In this document: positions 34,641-46,023 of the stretch, in pieces
How positions within the stretch are numbered: the first letter of the stretch is position 1
How the letters are laid out: each line of letters starts with the position of its first letter
Assembly: GCA_023101725.1 (NCBI GenBank)
Contig: JALJCO010013363.1
Location: 1 to 64,000 of the forward strand
Source of the DNA: Atherinomorus stipes
Taxonomy: Eukaryota > Chordata > Actinopteri > Atheriniformes > Atherinidae
DNA length: 64,000 bases
Reading direction: 5' to 3'
Notes under the pieces: model-generated
The model's input: only the letters and a program-made list of their open reading frames with translations
What the model was told of the DNA's origin: nothing
The model's database searches: none
Program-made: the position numbers and the translations under genes

Positions 34641-35323
34641 AGTTAGTGTGGAGTCCTGTTGGCCAGAGATTAAGGGGGAGGGGAGCGAGAGGAAACCTAA
34701 GTAACTGTTTCCACAATAACTCTTCCTCCATTCTTTCAACACGTCCTGCTGGACGTTACAGGATTTTCATTTCACCTCCGTTTGATTTTTCTCACTTCAG
34801 TCTTGCAGAGAAAGCAAGACTTAAAGAAAAGAAAACATTTTCCGTCGCAACTCAAAACCACATCAAGCCCACAGATCCACCACTCCGCCGCAGCAACTAA
34901 ACCTCACTAAACACCAAACATCACAAGCACACAAATCCCGGGATTATTACCACTTACCGATTAAAGCAAACACATCACACCAAGCTTTGGAAATTCTCAC
35001 CTGCTTTCTCCACGAGGCTTCCCTCGATAACAACTCTTTGTCTGATCTTCTTCCGCCACGTCGTTTCTCTCCAGCGGGCTGACCTCCGCAGAGGACAGAA
35101 ACCAACAATCATCAGTATCCAAGATACGTCTGAAAGTATTCATGAAATAATGTTGCAGAGAATACCTTGTAAAGAAGAGAAGCGGAGCCTCCAGATATTC
35201 AGTCTCTAAACTTTGTTCTTGTGATGTTCTGCTTCACTCCGCCTCGATCTGATGAAGAGAACTCCGATCAAAGAATGGAATGCGGAAGTCACGTGCTGCT
35301 GCTGCTTCTTCTTCTTCTTGGTT
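34641..35323. repeat. Duplication unit, part B, copy 2
   Basis: This matches 5382-6059 closely, differing mainly in the G-run near 5409 and in the (CTG/CTT) stretch at the right end. The minus-strand donor-like sites 'tttacaag|gtattc' and 'aaagcag|gtgag' are kept. Confidence 0.9.
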
Positions 35324-35329
35324 AAATAA

Positions 35330-35968
35330 GTAGGAAAGCTGATTCCATTGTTGTGGGTAGCAGAGTGGAGACGATCGTTTCATCAAAGAACTCAGAGGTA
35401 AGTGTTAAAAACAAAAATCACACTAGCTATTCTTTTCCATTGAAACTGGCTATGTCAGATAATCTATGTAATCTAGCTTAGATTACATTGTTTTAGACGT
35501 TACGTCCAATGTACATTACGGTTTCATGGGCTAATAAAGCTACCAAGCTAACGTTAGCCAGTGTTTGTTAACCAGTACTCTAAAAATAAAAACTGCAATA
35601 TGGAAATTCCTCTGATATGTTTTCATTTCATCAAGCCACTCATAAGTTCACATTAGCTAGTTAATGTTGTGTTGGCGTTACTTGGGTTAGATTGAGAATA
35701 TTTTCAAACCACCTTGCAAACATTCTTTAACACTAGCTGACGTTAGCTGACTGCCACGGTCCAGGCAAAAACAGTAATAAAAATGTTTGCTTTATGATTT
35801 AATCAGTATTCTAAGAATGTAATTTAGAAATGAAGAGAAATCAATGATATATCTTTATAAAAAAAAAAAAAAAGGAAAAAAGAGAGAAAAAAAAAAGAAA
35901 AAAAAAAAAAGTATATAAAAAAAAAAAAAAAAAATAAAAATAATATATATATTGAAAAAAAAAAAAAA

Positions 35969-36016
<48 letters not shown>

Positions 36017-36270
36017 CTTCAACTTCATATAAAGATGCCTGCAGACTAACAGGTTAGGATCATGTGTAAGTGGTGAAATAAAATGTTGCATATCTTCCTC
36101 CTCTCTCTTTCTGTCCATCTTTATCCATCTACAGTTCCTTCAAATAAACCATTCAATGCCTAATATAGCTTATTTTCCTTATTTTGTTTTCCTCCAGGAG
36201 AGAACTCAGAACAGCTGCATCCTGACCCCCCCAGGCCTCCAGAGCGTGGACCTGGTCACAGACCAACAGG
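35330..36270 (+). other. Candidate 5' exons of an unidentified transcript
   Basis: Two GT/AG-bounded segments lie in the same orientation. One ends 'aaagaactcagag|gtaagtg' at about 35397. The other lies between 'gttttcctccag' and 'gtgagtatg' at about 36199-36270 and is open in two frames (one reads ENSEQLHPDPPRPPERGPG). Between them is an A-rich block (35858-36013). No downstream coding exon was recognised, so this may be a non-coding RNA, an untranslated leader or chance. Confidence 0.25.
35858..36013. repeat. A-rich low-complexity block
   Basis: About 155 bp of A-runs with a few T and G, similar in composition to 31330-34200. The polyphenylalanine frame on the other strand is an artefact. 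Confidence 0.9.
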
Positions 36271-37439
36271 TGAGTATGATGAGCTTATGATGAAATTAAA
36301 GGATGGCTTGAGATTTTCAGCCTGGACCCTATTTTCTATCTACAGTCATGAAAAAATGATAAAACGGGTGTTTCTCATTCTTAAATGTGATTGGCTGAGC
36401 TGCGTTCCAAGCCCGTGGTAAAACAGACTGTAACCCACACGTAGATCCGATAGACCGCAGCACAAAATATCCCTGCGCCAGCATAAACACATGTTGCGTT
36501 GCCTAGCAACCAACTGCTCTGTGTTCAGCCCACTTGTTGGATTACATTTGTTTTTAGACTTTGTGGTGAATTTTGATATTCTGGACATGTTGCCTCGCAT
36601 TTGCAAAGCAGCCGACATCATACTGTATGTCTGCACAAAAACACCTGCCGCTAAACGCACACCACCGTTTCTCCAAACATTATTTTTACAGCAATATTAA
36701 TGGAAGTAACAACATTAACAAGCCCAGATGGCCTGAATTGATGAGAGCTAATGGCCGAGTATGTGTAGCCGCATTTTTGGAAAACGAATGTCCTCCCTCC
36801 TCCAACTAAGAAAATAAAAAATCGAGTCCACACCACCTTGTTTTTGGAAGAAAAATCCGCCCACACCGAACTGCAGAAGTGCGTTAAGCACATTCACAGG
36901 GTTGAGCTGTTTCTGAGGGTTCGTTCCTTTACCGTCAGCCAGGCGATGGCCCGGGAGAAGCGCTGCTTTTTATCCACGTTTTAATACTTCATCTGATGTA
37001 AGGCTGTGTATGGTGAAGTATTAATGTGGATGGATAAATGGAACGGGGGAAAAAGAAGTGATAGAATGACGGGCGGGTAGGAGGAGTTTGCTGCTTAAAT
37101 GGAGGGAAAGCGTTTGCAGGTGGAAAGAGGCTTTAACAAAAAAATGAAGCATGGATCTTTGGGAGCAAAGTTAACAAAATCAAATAAAAGTGGGCTGAGC
37201 AGGCCGTCGGATCTGAGCGGGTCATCTGTCTGATCGCCCGTTTTAAACAAGTGAAAACTCCGCTGACCCGGTTCACGGCTTGTTGGCCTGGACAGTAACG
37301 ACCCAGTAAATACAGGTCGCACATGTGATCAGAGCAGATTTTGTCGCAGGCAGTGATGTTTCAAACCTTAAAACCCCGGTTATTAATGTCCACACGCAGT
37401 TGCAGAAACGAGGGAACTAAATCTTCACTTTGCTCCAAG
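36271..37439. other. No recognisable gene
   Basis: Frames of up to 104 aa occur, but none shows a domain or coding bias that I can support. Confidence 0.3.
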
Positions 37440-37640
37440 TTTTTGAAATGAACTTTTTTTAATGCCAAAAAATAAATAAGTAGATAAAAAATAAAATAAG
37501 AAAAACCTTCATTGTCCCACAATGGGGAAATTTGCAATTCTGCAACAGCACACATACAGCGGAGCAGTCTGGCCAAAGGTCGTGAATAGACAGAAAAACT
37601 TACAAATATAGACAAAGGATAGATTAAGATAAATGGCGCA
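37440..37640 (-). mobile_element. LINE 3'-end-like fragment
   Basis: On the minus strand the sequence ends 'aaatttccccattgtggga' then 'caatgaaggtttttctta', followed by a T/A-rich tail. This is the usual terminus of fish non-LTR elements. It has the same orientation as the endonuclease fragment at 38880-39862, but continuity between them is not shown. Confidence 0.4.
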
Positions 37641-38879
37641 TAGAGAGCTATCTTTTTCCTCTTTTTCTCTTTTTTTTTCTCCACATGAGCCACTTATATT
37701 TCTGCTTCAAGCCAGATGATCTGAAGTCCAGCAGATCTGCTTTATTTATTATATTTAACCAGTTCAGGACTGATGAATAAATGTTCTGAAATCTGTGTGA
37801 AACTGATGTTTTGTGGGTGCAGATATTAGTCGCAACGTCATCAGTGATGAAATAAAGTTTATCAAAGGGAAAACGTGTGAAGTTATTTGTAGATGTGTCC
37901 AAACACAAGAGTTTATTTATATTTATATAAATTCAACATTGTGTTGGATCTAGTGAGCTTTATTGTCGCCTCCAGCAGGTAGAGGAGAAACTGAGTGGTC
38001 AGAATGAAGCTGGTCTGGCTGCAAAGGTGGAGGTTGCTGTGAAGCAGCGCGTCCACAGCAGCGTTCAGTAACAAACCCGTTATTTTCCTCGTCTTTCTGT
38101 CTTTCTGTTCCTGAAGCAACAATTCTGTGAGTGTTCAGTAACTGCGCTGCTCCAGTCGTTTGGCTCCACATCGTTAAAAACTGCGACTGATAAACTGTTA
38201 AACTTCGCTGCTTCAGCCTCCAGACAGGCCGGTTAACTCTCCACTCTGCTGCAGCGAGAGGAGCTGTGTGTGTTTAGTGGGGACATTTGAAGTAAAACGT
38301 TCAGAGTGGAACAGTTTCCTCTCACGTCCAACTTTCTCTGCTCCCGACATCTCCTCCCTGGTCTCACCTTCCTCACCTCCCTCCCCGCTTTGACTCGTGC
38401 ACCAGCTGACGCGCTGCGCGTCTCCGACCTGCTTAAAGACGCAGCGCTGTACACATCACCATGTCTCTGCAGTGAGACAGAACTGTCCAAACACAGTTGG
38501 ACAGTTTGTCCTCCCTCTTACTTGTCCTGTCCAGCATCGTAGCAGCAGAATAACAGTCTGGCTGCTTTGTTGTGTTCAACAGAATAATCTGTGTGTGAAC
38601 CACACCGTGGGCTTCGGGGAAGCCACTTTTTTTATTTCGGGGGGGGGGGGGTCGCACTGCAAATAATATGATGCCAACTGATATTACAGCTGATATTATA
38701 GCCTGCCACAAAGACTGTAGGCATACCGATGCATAATAACTAACAACTCAACCCATATACACAATATAAACACAAGATACTGTAATAAGCAATGATTGTA
38801 CGAACCACAGCCTCCGGAGCTCAGTTTGGGGGGGGGGGAATAGAGGGGGGGGGGGGGGGGGGCAAAATATAAAAAAAAC
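37641..38879. other. No recognisable gene; two G-runs
   Basis: G-runs lie at 38639-38651 and 38829-38862. Nothing else was supported. Confidence 0.3.
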
Positions 38880-39862
38880 CTCACTGTTCTTGTTGGAACG
38901 ATGCTGTCCACACAGAAGTTTATGTAATCTGTCACACACTCAGTCATGGTGTTGATGTCGTCTCCATGAGGTTCACAGAGGACATTCCAGTCTGTGGCCT
39001 CAAAGCACCCTCTCAGAGCATCTTCAGCCTCAGTAGACCAGGTTTTAATCGTCCTCCTAATGACTGGCTGCTGCTGAACGATGGGCTTGTAGGTGGAGGT
39101 GAGAAGAACCAGATTATGATCTGATGTTCCTGAAGGAGGCAGGGCAGAGGAGCTGTATGCATTCTTAGTATTTGCATAAAATAAGTCCAACATCTTATTT
39201 TCTCTGGTGGAGCAGCTGACAAACTGCTGGAAAGTTGGTAACGTAGCAGAGAGGGAGACGTTGTTGAAGTCTCCAGAGATCGCCATGAATGAGTTTGGAT
39301 GCTGTGTTTGTAGTTGAGCCACGACGGAGCTGATGACATCACAGGCTGTCTCTGGTGCAGTACCTGGTATTAAACCGCTACCAGAATAACACAGGCAAAC
39401 TGTCTGGGAAAATAATATGGATGAAAACTCACAGCTAACAGTTCGATGTCTCTTGTGCAGATCTTCTCCTTGACAGTGACGTGTCCTGGATGGCACCAAC
39501 GCTGATTAACCAGCACTGCGATTCCACCTCCCTTTAGCTGCACGGACCGTCTTGAAGCCGTGTACAGACGCATTACAGTCCGGGATGTGTTCATGCAGCC
39601 ATGTCTCGGTGAAGCACATAATACTGCATTCTCTGTACTTTTTCTGAGACCTTGTTAGCACTTCAAGCTGGTCCATCTTGTTAGCTAGCGATCTCACGTT
39701 ACCCATCACAACAGTTGGAAGAAACGGTTTAAATATCCACCATTTTTCTCTCTGCCTTACCCCTGCGAGCGAGGTGAAGAGTGTAGTTTGAACTATAAGC
39801 CCCGCCCCTAACTGTTTCTCCCAGTGAGAAATGCTCCTATTTTCGTTTTTCTCTCCTCCCAC
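38880..39862 (-). pseudogene. LINE apurinic endonuclease domain, frameshifted
   Basis: This is the N-terminal endonuclease part of a non-LTR retrotransposon ORF2. Motifs in order from 39800 downwards: NVRSLANKMDQLEVL, CFTETWLHEH (catalytic E), GGGIAVLVNQRW, AISGDFNN (GDFN), LDLFYANTK and SDHNLVLL (catalytic H). They fall in three different frames, with breaks near 39540 and 39400. The reverse transcriptase is not found downstream. It probably belongs to the L2/CR1/Rex group; the clade is not firm. Confidence 0.8.
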
Positions 39863-40233
39863 TCAACATGCACGAAACAACGTGAACATTTCATTGGTGC
39901 AAAAGAAACTCTAGAGAAAACTTGCATCTTCAGTGAATTTACTGTTTTGGTTGCAGTAAATGGTGCGATTTTCTATCATAAACTGTAGTTTACCGTAACT
40001 ACAGTTATGTAGTGGTTGGGTTTGATGTTGGGGTTAAGCGTGTAAGTTTGAGGAGAAGTGATGTAAGTTGTTACGGTGTAAATATCACTATTATATAGGT
40101 AGCAGCAGAGGAAGCGCCAGCACCCGAGGACATAAATGTTACTGAGAAGAAAGTTATTGAAAAAAATACCTGTCCAGGCGGACTTCCAGTCCACATTCAG
40201 TCCGAGGCGTCCAGCTGCTCTCTACCTTCAGTA
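39863..40233. other. No recognisable gene
   Basis: I see nothing here. Confidence 0.3.
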
Positions 40234-40241
40234 CAATCCAC

Positions 40242-41377
40242 TAGGGCTTTGACTTTTGCTCAGAAATCCAATTCGAAGTTTGTTTGCTTTTTATAATGAA
40301 GTTCGAATATATTGAACATTTATTAATAATATTTGAACCATTAAATTTGCATTGGCATCAACTTAGAGTTGTACATGTTGTGGCCACCAGAGGGCAGTGT
40401 AGCTCTATCAACGTCAATGTACTACGTGCACGAAAGGCTTTTAAAGTATTTAGGTGAGTTAAAATTGTTATTAATGAGCAAACAAGATGATTCAGTGTAA
40501 TAGTGCAGATGTAATGAGCAGAATATAACAGAAGAGCTGATGAAAGTAATGCCGTGGTGGTTCTTTCCAGATGGGGGTTGTGTCTCTTGTTAGAATTTTT
40601 TTTTTTTCTTCTGTTCAGACTGTCATTCGGGGTTTTTTTTTTTTTTTTTTTTTTTTTTAGCTGCGATCTCGTGGGTGTCTTGGATTTTCTGAAAAAAAGC
40701 GCTGCAAGGGGTGAGGATTTGTGTAAAATTTTTGGATGTTTGTAGGGTGCTGGTGGGTCATAGAAGAAGTGAAAATGTGTTAATGTGTTTGTCTGTTTGG
40801 TGTGTAAGAAAATATTCGTTTAGAGAATCGTTTGTCTGTTTTTGAGATAAATCTTGTTTTTTTTTTCTTGGTTGCTGTGGATTTGCTAATAAGCTGGCTG
40901 CTCTTTCTTTCTCTTTTCCGAGCGAGAGTGTTGTTTCTTTTGGTGTGTCGCCAAAAGTTTTCACAAGGGATTTTTTTAATGAATTAAAATCAGAGCGCGG
41001 TTGCTCCTTCCTCCTCCTTCCTCGGCTCTCTGCGTCTGGACTGTAAAGTGTGGAGCTAGACCGGTGTGATCTCCTCTTCGTGTGTTCGAGAGAAATGCGT
41101 GAAAATGATTGTGGATTTTTTTTGTGCGGGTCGTCTTCCGCCGCTGAAATTGAAGTGTTTTCTCTCTCTCTGTTTTCCCCTGTCGTGCTGGTGCTCTTCT
41201 TTCTTACCGGGTTCTCTGAAAGTGTCGCGCATTACCCTGTTGATAACGTTTACATTCCAACACATTGATAAAAAATAATACCCAGAACAGGTTTAAATAT
41301 AAATATTAGTTCGAACTTCGTTTATTTTTTAATGTTCGAATTATATTCGAATAACGAAGTTCGGAGTCAAAGCCCTA
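40242..41377. mobile_element. 1,136-bp hAT-type element with 8-bp TSD
   Basis: The termini are TAGGGCTTTGACT and AGTCAAAGCCCTA, flanked on both sides by CAATCCAC (40234-40241 and 41378-41385), an exact 8-bp target duplication. Subterminal 'ttcgaa' motifs occur near both ends. The centre (40550-41270) is T-rich with no transposase, possibly a captured or inserted segment. Confidence 0.9.
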
Positions 41378-41696
41378 CAATCCACCAAAACACGAACTTT
41401 ATTCCTTCTTTGGTCTCTCCTGCGTTTCAAGCGTCTCTCCTCCTCAGTTTTGATGCTTACAGGCTGTTTTGCTGACGTATCGCCGCTTTCCCTTCTGTAG
41501 ACGCCATGCGGTTCTGTTTACAAGTGCTGCCGTGCACGCGAGAGAGGAGGGCGCTCCTCGTTAGAAAACGTTGTGAGTGGCTGATTGGAAACCGAAACTT
41601 ATGTAGAACGAACCGTATTGGCATGAAGAGAGCGTCAAACAATCCTTAGAAACCTAAACTAAAAAGGCCTGGATTAATGAATATAAGAAATAAATG

Positions 41697-41935
41697 GGTA
41701 TTTTATTTTTATGAATTTTTTTTTTTAAAAAAAAATATAAAATGTAAAAATATAATTTATAAAAAAAAAAAAAAAAAAAAAGGAAAAAAAAAAAAAAAAA
41801 TAATAAATAAAAAAATAAAAAAAAAAAAAAAAAAAAAAAAAATATTTTTTTTTTTTTTTTAATATTTTATTTTTTTTATTAATATATTTTATGTGGAATT
41901 TATTAAATGAAAAATTATTTAATAAAAATGAGGAG
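41697..41935. repeat. A- and T-run low-complexity block
   Basis: Long A-runs are followed by a T-run near 41845-41860. It is similar to the blocks at 31330-34200 and 35858-36013. Confidence 0.9.
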
Positions 41936-42588
41936 AGGGGGGGAGAATGGCCGCAGGAAGGACAGAGCTGGAATCAGGACCGGCCCAGTTCATGCATGCA
42001 TTACCCGACTCTGCAGCATTTGGGATTCAACCGTACATGTTTGAACCTGAGAATGAGGATGAAGCACGTCCTGCCGGCACAAACGTTTCCGGAGCTCAGG
42101 TGCTGTCAGTAAGGAGAAGCCTACATCAGTATGGGAGCGAGTATCGATGCTGGAATCTGGATCGGACATCCCTTATTTTTATTTAAAATGTTCTATATCA
42201 TAATGGGAAAGTCACTTTGTGTATTTGAACAGGAAATGTAATGATTTAAAAGCCGAAAAAATGCAAACTGGAAATCCCACAAGTCCCGCCCCCTCGACAT
42301 GTTGTGGAGTGGAGCATGTGGTCCAGTGTCGACAGAAGTTCGTAGGCGTGTCAGAGAGAGGCTGACCTATGCTAACAGCCTCTGTTAGTTACGAAATTGA
42401 AGGAGCCAATCAAAATCTCACAATTTCGGGATTTAGCTCTTGTGGGCTGTTCTGGTGTGAGGAAAGAGCCCAAATGAAAAAAACTGGACCGTGTGAAAAA
42501 TGGGGGGGTTTCAGGCAAGTTTACATTTCACTCCAACACCAATAAACATGTTTTAACTAGAAAAACGCAATTTCCAGGTGATTGCTCC
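41936..42588. other. No recognisable gene
   Basis: Frames at 41891-42186 overlap each other in two phases and show no domain. Confidence 0.3.
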
Positions 42589-43060
42589 TTTAAAGGGACT
42601 TGAGGCAGGAATTTGAAAAAAACCAAACATGAATGTCCCTTTTTTTCATACTAATGGGTGATGAAGCGCTAAATACCAAAAATAACTTTTCCACCCATGT
42701 TTCTCTCCGTTGCCTTAAACAGGCTGTGTGCTGCAAAATGCGCTGCAATTCGGTGTCCGAATTTCCCGCGCTGCCCTGCGGATGTGACGTCACATGACGC
42801 TACATCCGCTGTTTTGATATAGGAAGAAGCCGGTCGCGGTAAATTCAAACACTGTAAGCGATAGTTATGGATTATTCTGCCGTCAGCAAACGATCCAGAT
42901 CAACTGAAAGACACTAAAAAGTGTAACTACGGAGAAAAAGGTGAGTAAACATTATAGCTTCAGTTTGTGCACGCTCCCGTGATGGCTTGGCTCGTGGCTG
43001 CAGTTACCTGAAGCGCCAGTCGCGACTTTCGTTTCTTAATCTTGCCTCAAGTCCCTTTAA
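42589..43060. mobile_element. TIR element carrying CRE-like site and splice donor
   Basis: The ends are TTAAAGGGACTTGAGGCA and TGCCTCAAGTCCCTTTAA. Inside is a perfect GTGACGTCAC (42784-42793), the CRE/ATF core. Then comes 'gatagttatggattattctg', a 16-codon frame ending at TAA, and 'gaaaaag|gtgagtaaac', a good splice donor. This layout suggests the promoter and first exon of a parental autonomous transposon. A rearranged copy lies at 47309-47745. Confidence 0.75.
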
Positions 43061-44138
43061 CAGTTGATCCCTGTGGTAAACAATTTTTCCGTTGCCATGG
43101 ATACACATCATAACAAGTTGTGAAAAAAGCCAAATGTATGAAGAAAAATCTCCTGAATTGCACAGCCTTCAGACCAGCACGGTTCACTTTTTTAGTTAGA
43201 TTCGACTCTATTCGATTTGATTATCGATTATCTCCTCAAATTGACAGACAGCAATTTATATATGCTGATATAGATATCTAAAATGTAAAAAAGGGCATGA
43301 ATGAAAAGGCAGTGGGAGCCAGCAGCCTGTCATGGAGTTTTTCATGAACCAACAGAATGTAAAATTGATGTTGAAAACACAGCTGACTGAAAAACAGGCT
43401 TTTAATTCTTTCATTCACATGAATATAATAATAAAAAAAAAGTCATTATTGAAATAATATGATCATGTAAACTTGGAGGATTTAAGCTAAGACAGATACT
43501 ATTTTCCAACAAAACATAAAGAAGATAAGCAAACATTCAGAGTTGAACATCTATATTGAACATGGGTCTAGCTTCCAGAAAAAGTGCATCTTCATCTTCA
43601 TTGTATTAATGCTTAATACGGGTGCCAATCACTTGGAAATTAAATTAAAAATACTTTATTTATCCCAGAAGAGACTACAATATATTACCGACAGATGAAA
43701 CACTAACATGATGTTGAGAATATCTGCAGTACACTTACACGGCCAGCAGATGGAGCTCGTGCTTCATGCTGACCGTCTCAAACAGGCCTGACGTGTCTGA
43801 AGACATGGCGTTGGTCTCACGGAAGTTGTCTCATAAGGCTTCAGATTCGCCATCCCTAATATCCCTATACCTTGGATGAACGAGTGGGGGCCTTCACTGC
43901 CTTACACTTTGGAAACTTGGAAGAGCCACTCGCGGAGATTGCGCCGTCATCTTTGTTGTAGTCTGAAGTCGCATGGCGCCGCCATCTTTATTTTGGTCTG
44001 ACGACGCATCGGTACGCATATTTTGCGTCGACAGCCGTACTGTTTACATTGTACTAAGAGTGAACAAGCTGCGGGCAATCACAAGAGGGGTTGGCTATTG
44101 ATTTGAAAGAAAGAATGCAGCAACATGTAGTTCTGTTT
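43061..44138. other. No recognisable gene
   Basis: The stretch 43185-43240 ('gattcgactctattcga') looks like one end of another fish repeat. Nothing else is seen. Confidence 0.3.
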
Positions 44139-44432
44139 AAGCTATAAAGATATACTAAATGATGTCGTTTTGAGTAAATTGTGGACGCTACCCACTCAGG
44201 ACACTTGGATTACATTGGACAAGCAGTATGGAGGAACATTGCCAAGTTTTTGTGGACTTTATGGACCTTTGTATTTCAAGCTCCGGTGACTTCCATTATA
44301 TGAAAGTTGAAACAAAAACGTCTCAGATCTCCAGCTGCATTTAAGAGATTAAAAAAGTGCTCCACAGTCTTGCTCAGCATGAGGGTGAATAGAAAATGAA
44401 CACACATCATTCTGGGGGTGTTGTATTCCTTT
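44139..44432 (+). repeat. Dispersed repeat R', copy 3
   Basis: The matches are 'ggacgctacccactcagga', 'gtcttgctcagcatgagggt' and 'ttctgggggtgttgtattcc'. It lies immediately beside zinc-finger unit B. Confidence 0.6.
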
Positions 44433-44904
44433 AAGTAGCCGGGGTCTCGACTTGTAGTATATAAGAATCTTCTTTAAACTCTGGGTAACAGACTCTGACT
44501 CCAATGACTCAAAAACCCAATTCTCTTTGGTGAGTGACTCATTCAAAATCGAGTTTACAATCACTAAACCTGAGAGAAGGAATGAAGCTGGAGGTGATTG
44601 TAGGGTGAAAGAAATATCCATCACAAACCACAGAACCAATAATGGATGACATGAATGTGTCAGAAATGTGTGTTGTGGTTGCTGATCAACAGATAAATTT
44701 GAGGTGCAAATAAGCTTTTCATGTTTAGAAGATCTTCTCTGCAAAGCAATTTTTTTATATTTTATACTCTTTAGCATTTATGATCGAGGTATTGTATATG
44801 CAGGCATATTAAAAGTGTGACTTTCAAGAAGTTCTGAAGGGGAGAAGTGGGATTTTCTGCTGTGTGGTCACAAAATCCAGCTTGATCTTTCTTTCCCATT
44901 TCAG

Positions 44905-45079
44905 TGTTCCTGCAGAACTGCAGCAGTTGTTGGACATTACGAAGTGGGTTCCCTGTAAATGGAGTCTGGACAAGCGGGACCCAGAGCCTCGCCACATAAA
45001 AGAGGAACCAGAGAAACTGCGGCCAAATCAAGGTGTGATGGAAGCTGGAATGACATCAGGCTATGTGGGTCAGATGTAA
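44905..45079 (+). other. Fossil upstream exon frame of gene B
   Basis: After the acceptor 'ctttcccatttcag' (AG at 44903-44904) a frame reads VPAELQQLLDITKW, then [17 protein letters not shown], and stops at TAA 45077-45079. The motif matches the N-terminal exon of fish C2H2 proteins. It is still fully open here, whereas copies A and C have earlier stops. It overlaps the start of the finger frame (44959) in another phase. Confidence 0.7.
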
Positions 45080-46023
45080 ACAGTAATATGAAGTGTAACA
45101 CTGCAAAAAAATCCGTGAGCTGCTCTGAATACAGAGAAGACTCTAAAGAGTTTTCACAAGTTAAACACTTAATAGAAACATCTTTGAGCTGTTCTAAGAA
45201 ATATTTTAAAGGAACACAAAAAGTAAATTTGAAGGAAATGGTTCACAAGAAGAAAATCACAGTTAGATGTGACATTTGTGGTGAAATTTGTAATCGTACA
45301 GTAGATCTTAGGAAACACATGAGTATCCACACAGGAAAACTATTCAGCTGTGATGAATGTGGACAAAGATTTAGTGAAAAGGGAAGCTTAAAAAAAAACA
45401 TAAGAATCCTCACAGGTGAGAAACCATACAGCTGTGATGAATGTGGACAAAGATTTAGTATAAAGGCATACTTAAACCAACACATGAAAATCCACACAGG
45501 AGAGAAGCCATACAGCTGTGATGAATGTGGACAAAGATTTAGTCGAAAGGGAAACTTAAGCCAACACATGAGAGTCCACACAGCAGAGAAACCATACAGC
45601 TGTGATGAATGTGGACAAAGATTTGGTCAAAAGGCACACTTAAACAGACACATGAGAATCCACACAGGAGAGAAACCATACAGCTGTGATGAATGTGGAC
45701 AAAGATTTAGTCGAAAGGGAAACTTGAGCCAACACATGAGAATCCACGCAGGAGAGAAACCATACAGCTGTGATGAATGTGGACAAAGATTTGGTCAAAA
45801 GGCACACTTAAACAGACACATGAGAATCCACACAGGAGAGAAACCATTCAGCTGTAATGAATGTGGACAAAGATTTAGTGAAAAGGGAAGCTTCAATCAA
45901 CACATGAGAATCCACACAGGAGCAAAACCATTTCCCTGTGAGGTTTGTGGTGAATTATTTAGATGGCGTAGTAGTTTAAAGGGACACATGCTTGTCCACA
46001 CAGAATGTAAACAACAAAGCTGA
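44959..46023 (+). CDS. C2H2 zinc-finger protein B, 9 fingers
   Basis: A 354-aa nuclear DNA-binding protein is predicted; its target is unknown. ATG 44959 is the first in-frame codon after TAA 44956-44958, and the same start is used in copies A and C. The order is: unique N-terminus (1-~45), a degenerate finger region (CSEY, CSKKYF; ~46-95), then nine fingers. Finger 1 is CDICGEICN. Finger 2 has lost both zinc-binding histidines (KKNIRIL) and cannot fold normally. Fingers 4-5 (SRKGNLSQ, GQKAHLNR) are duplicated as 6-7. The last finger is [12 protein letters not shown], ending QQS. Linkers are TGEKP apart from TAEKP, AGEKP and TGAKP. No KRAB, SCAN or BTB domain is seen. An upstream spliced exon could give another N-terminus. 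Confidence 0.85.
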   Translation: MESGQAGPRASPHKRGTRETAAKSRCDGSWNDIRLCGSDVNSNMKCNTAKKSVSCSEYREDSKEFSQVKHLIETSLSCSKKYFKGTQKVNLKEMVHKKKITVRCDICGEICNRTVDLRKHMSIHTGKLFSCDECGQRFSEKGSLKKNIRILTGEKPYSCDECGQRFSIKAYLNQHMKIHTGEKPYSCDECGQRFSRKGNLSQHMRVHTAEKPYSCDECGQRFGQKAHLNRHMRIHTGEKPYSCDECGQRFSRKGNLSQHMRIHAGEKPYSCDECGQRFGQKAHLNRHMRIHTGEKPFSCNECGQRFSEKGSFNQHMRIHTGAKPFPCEVCGELFRWRSSLKGHMLVHTECKQQS

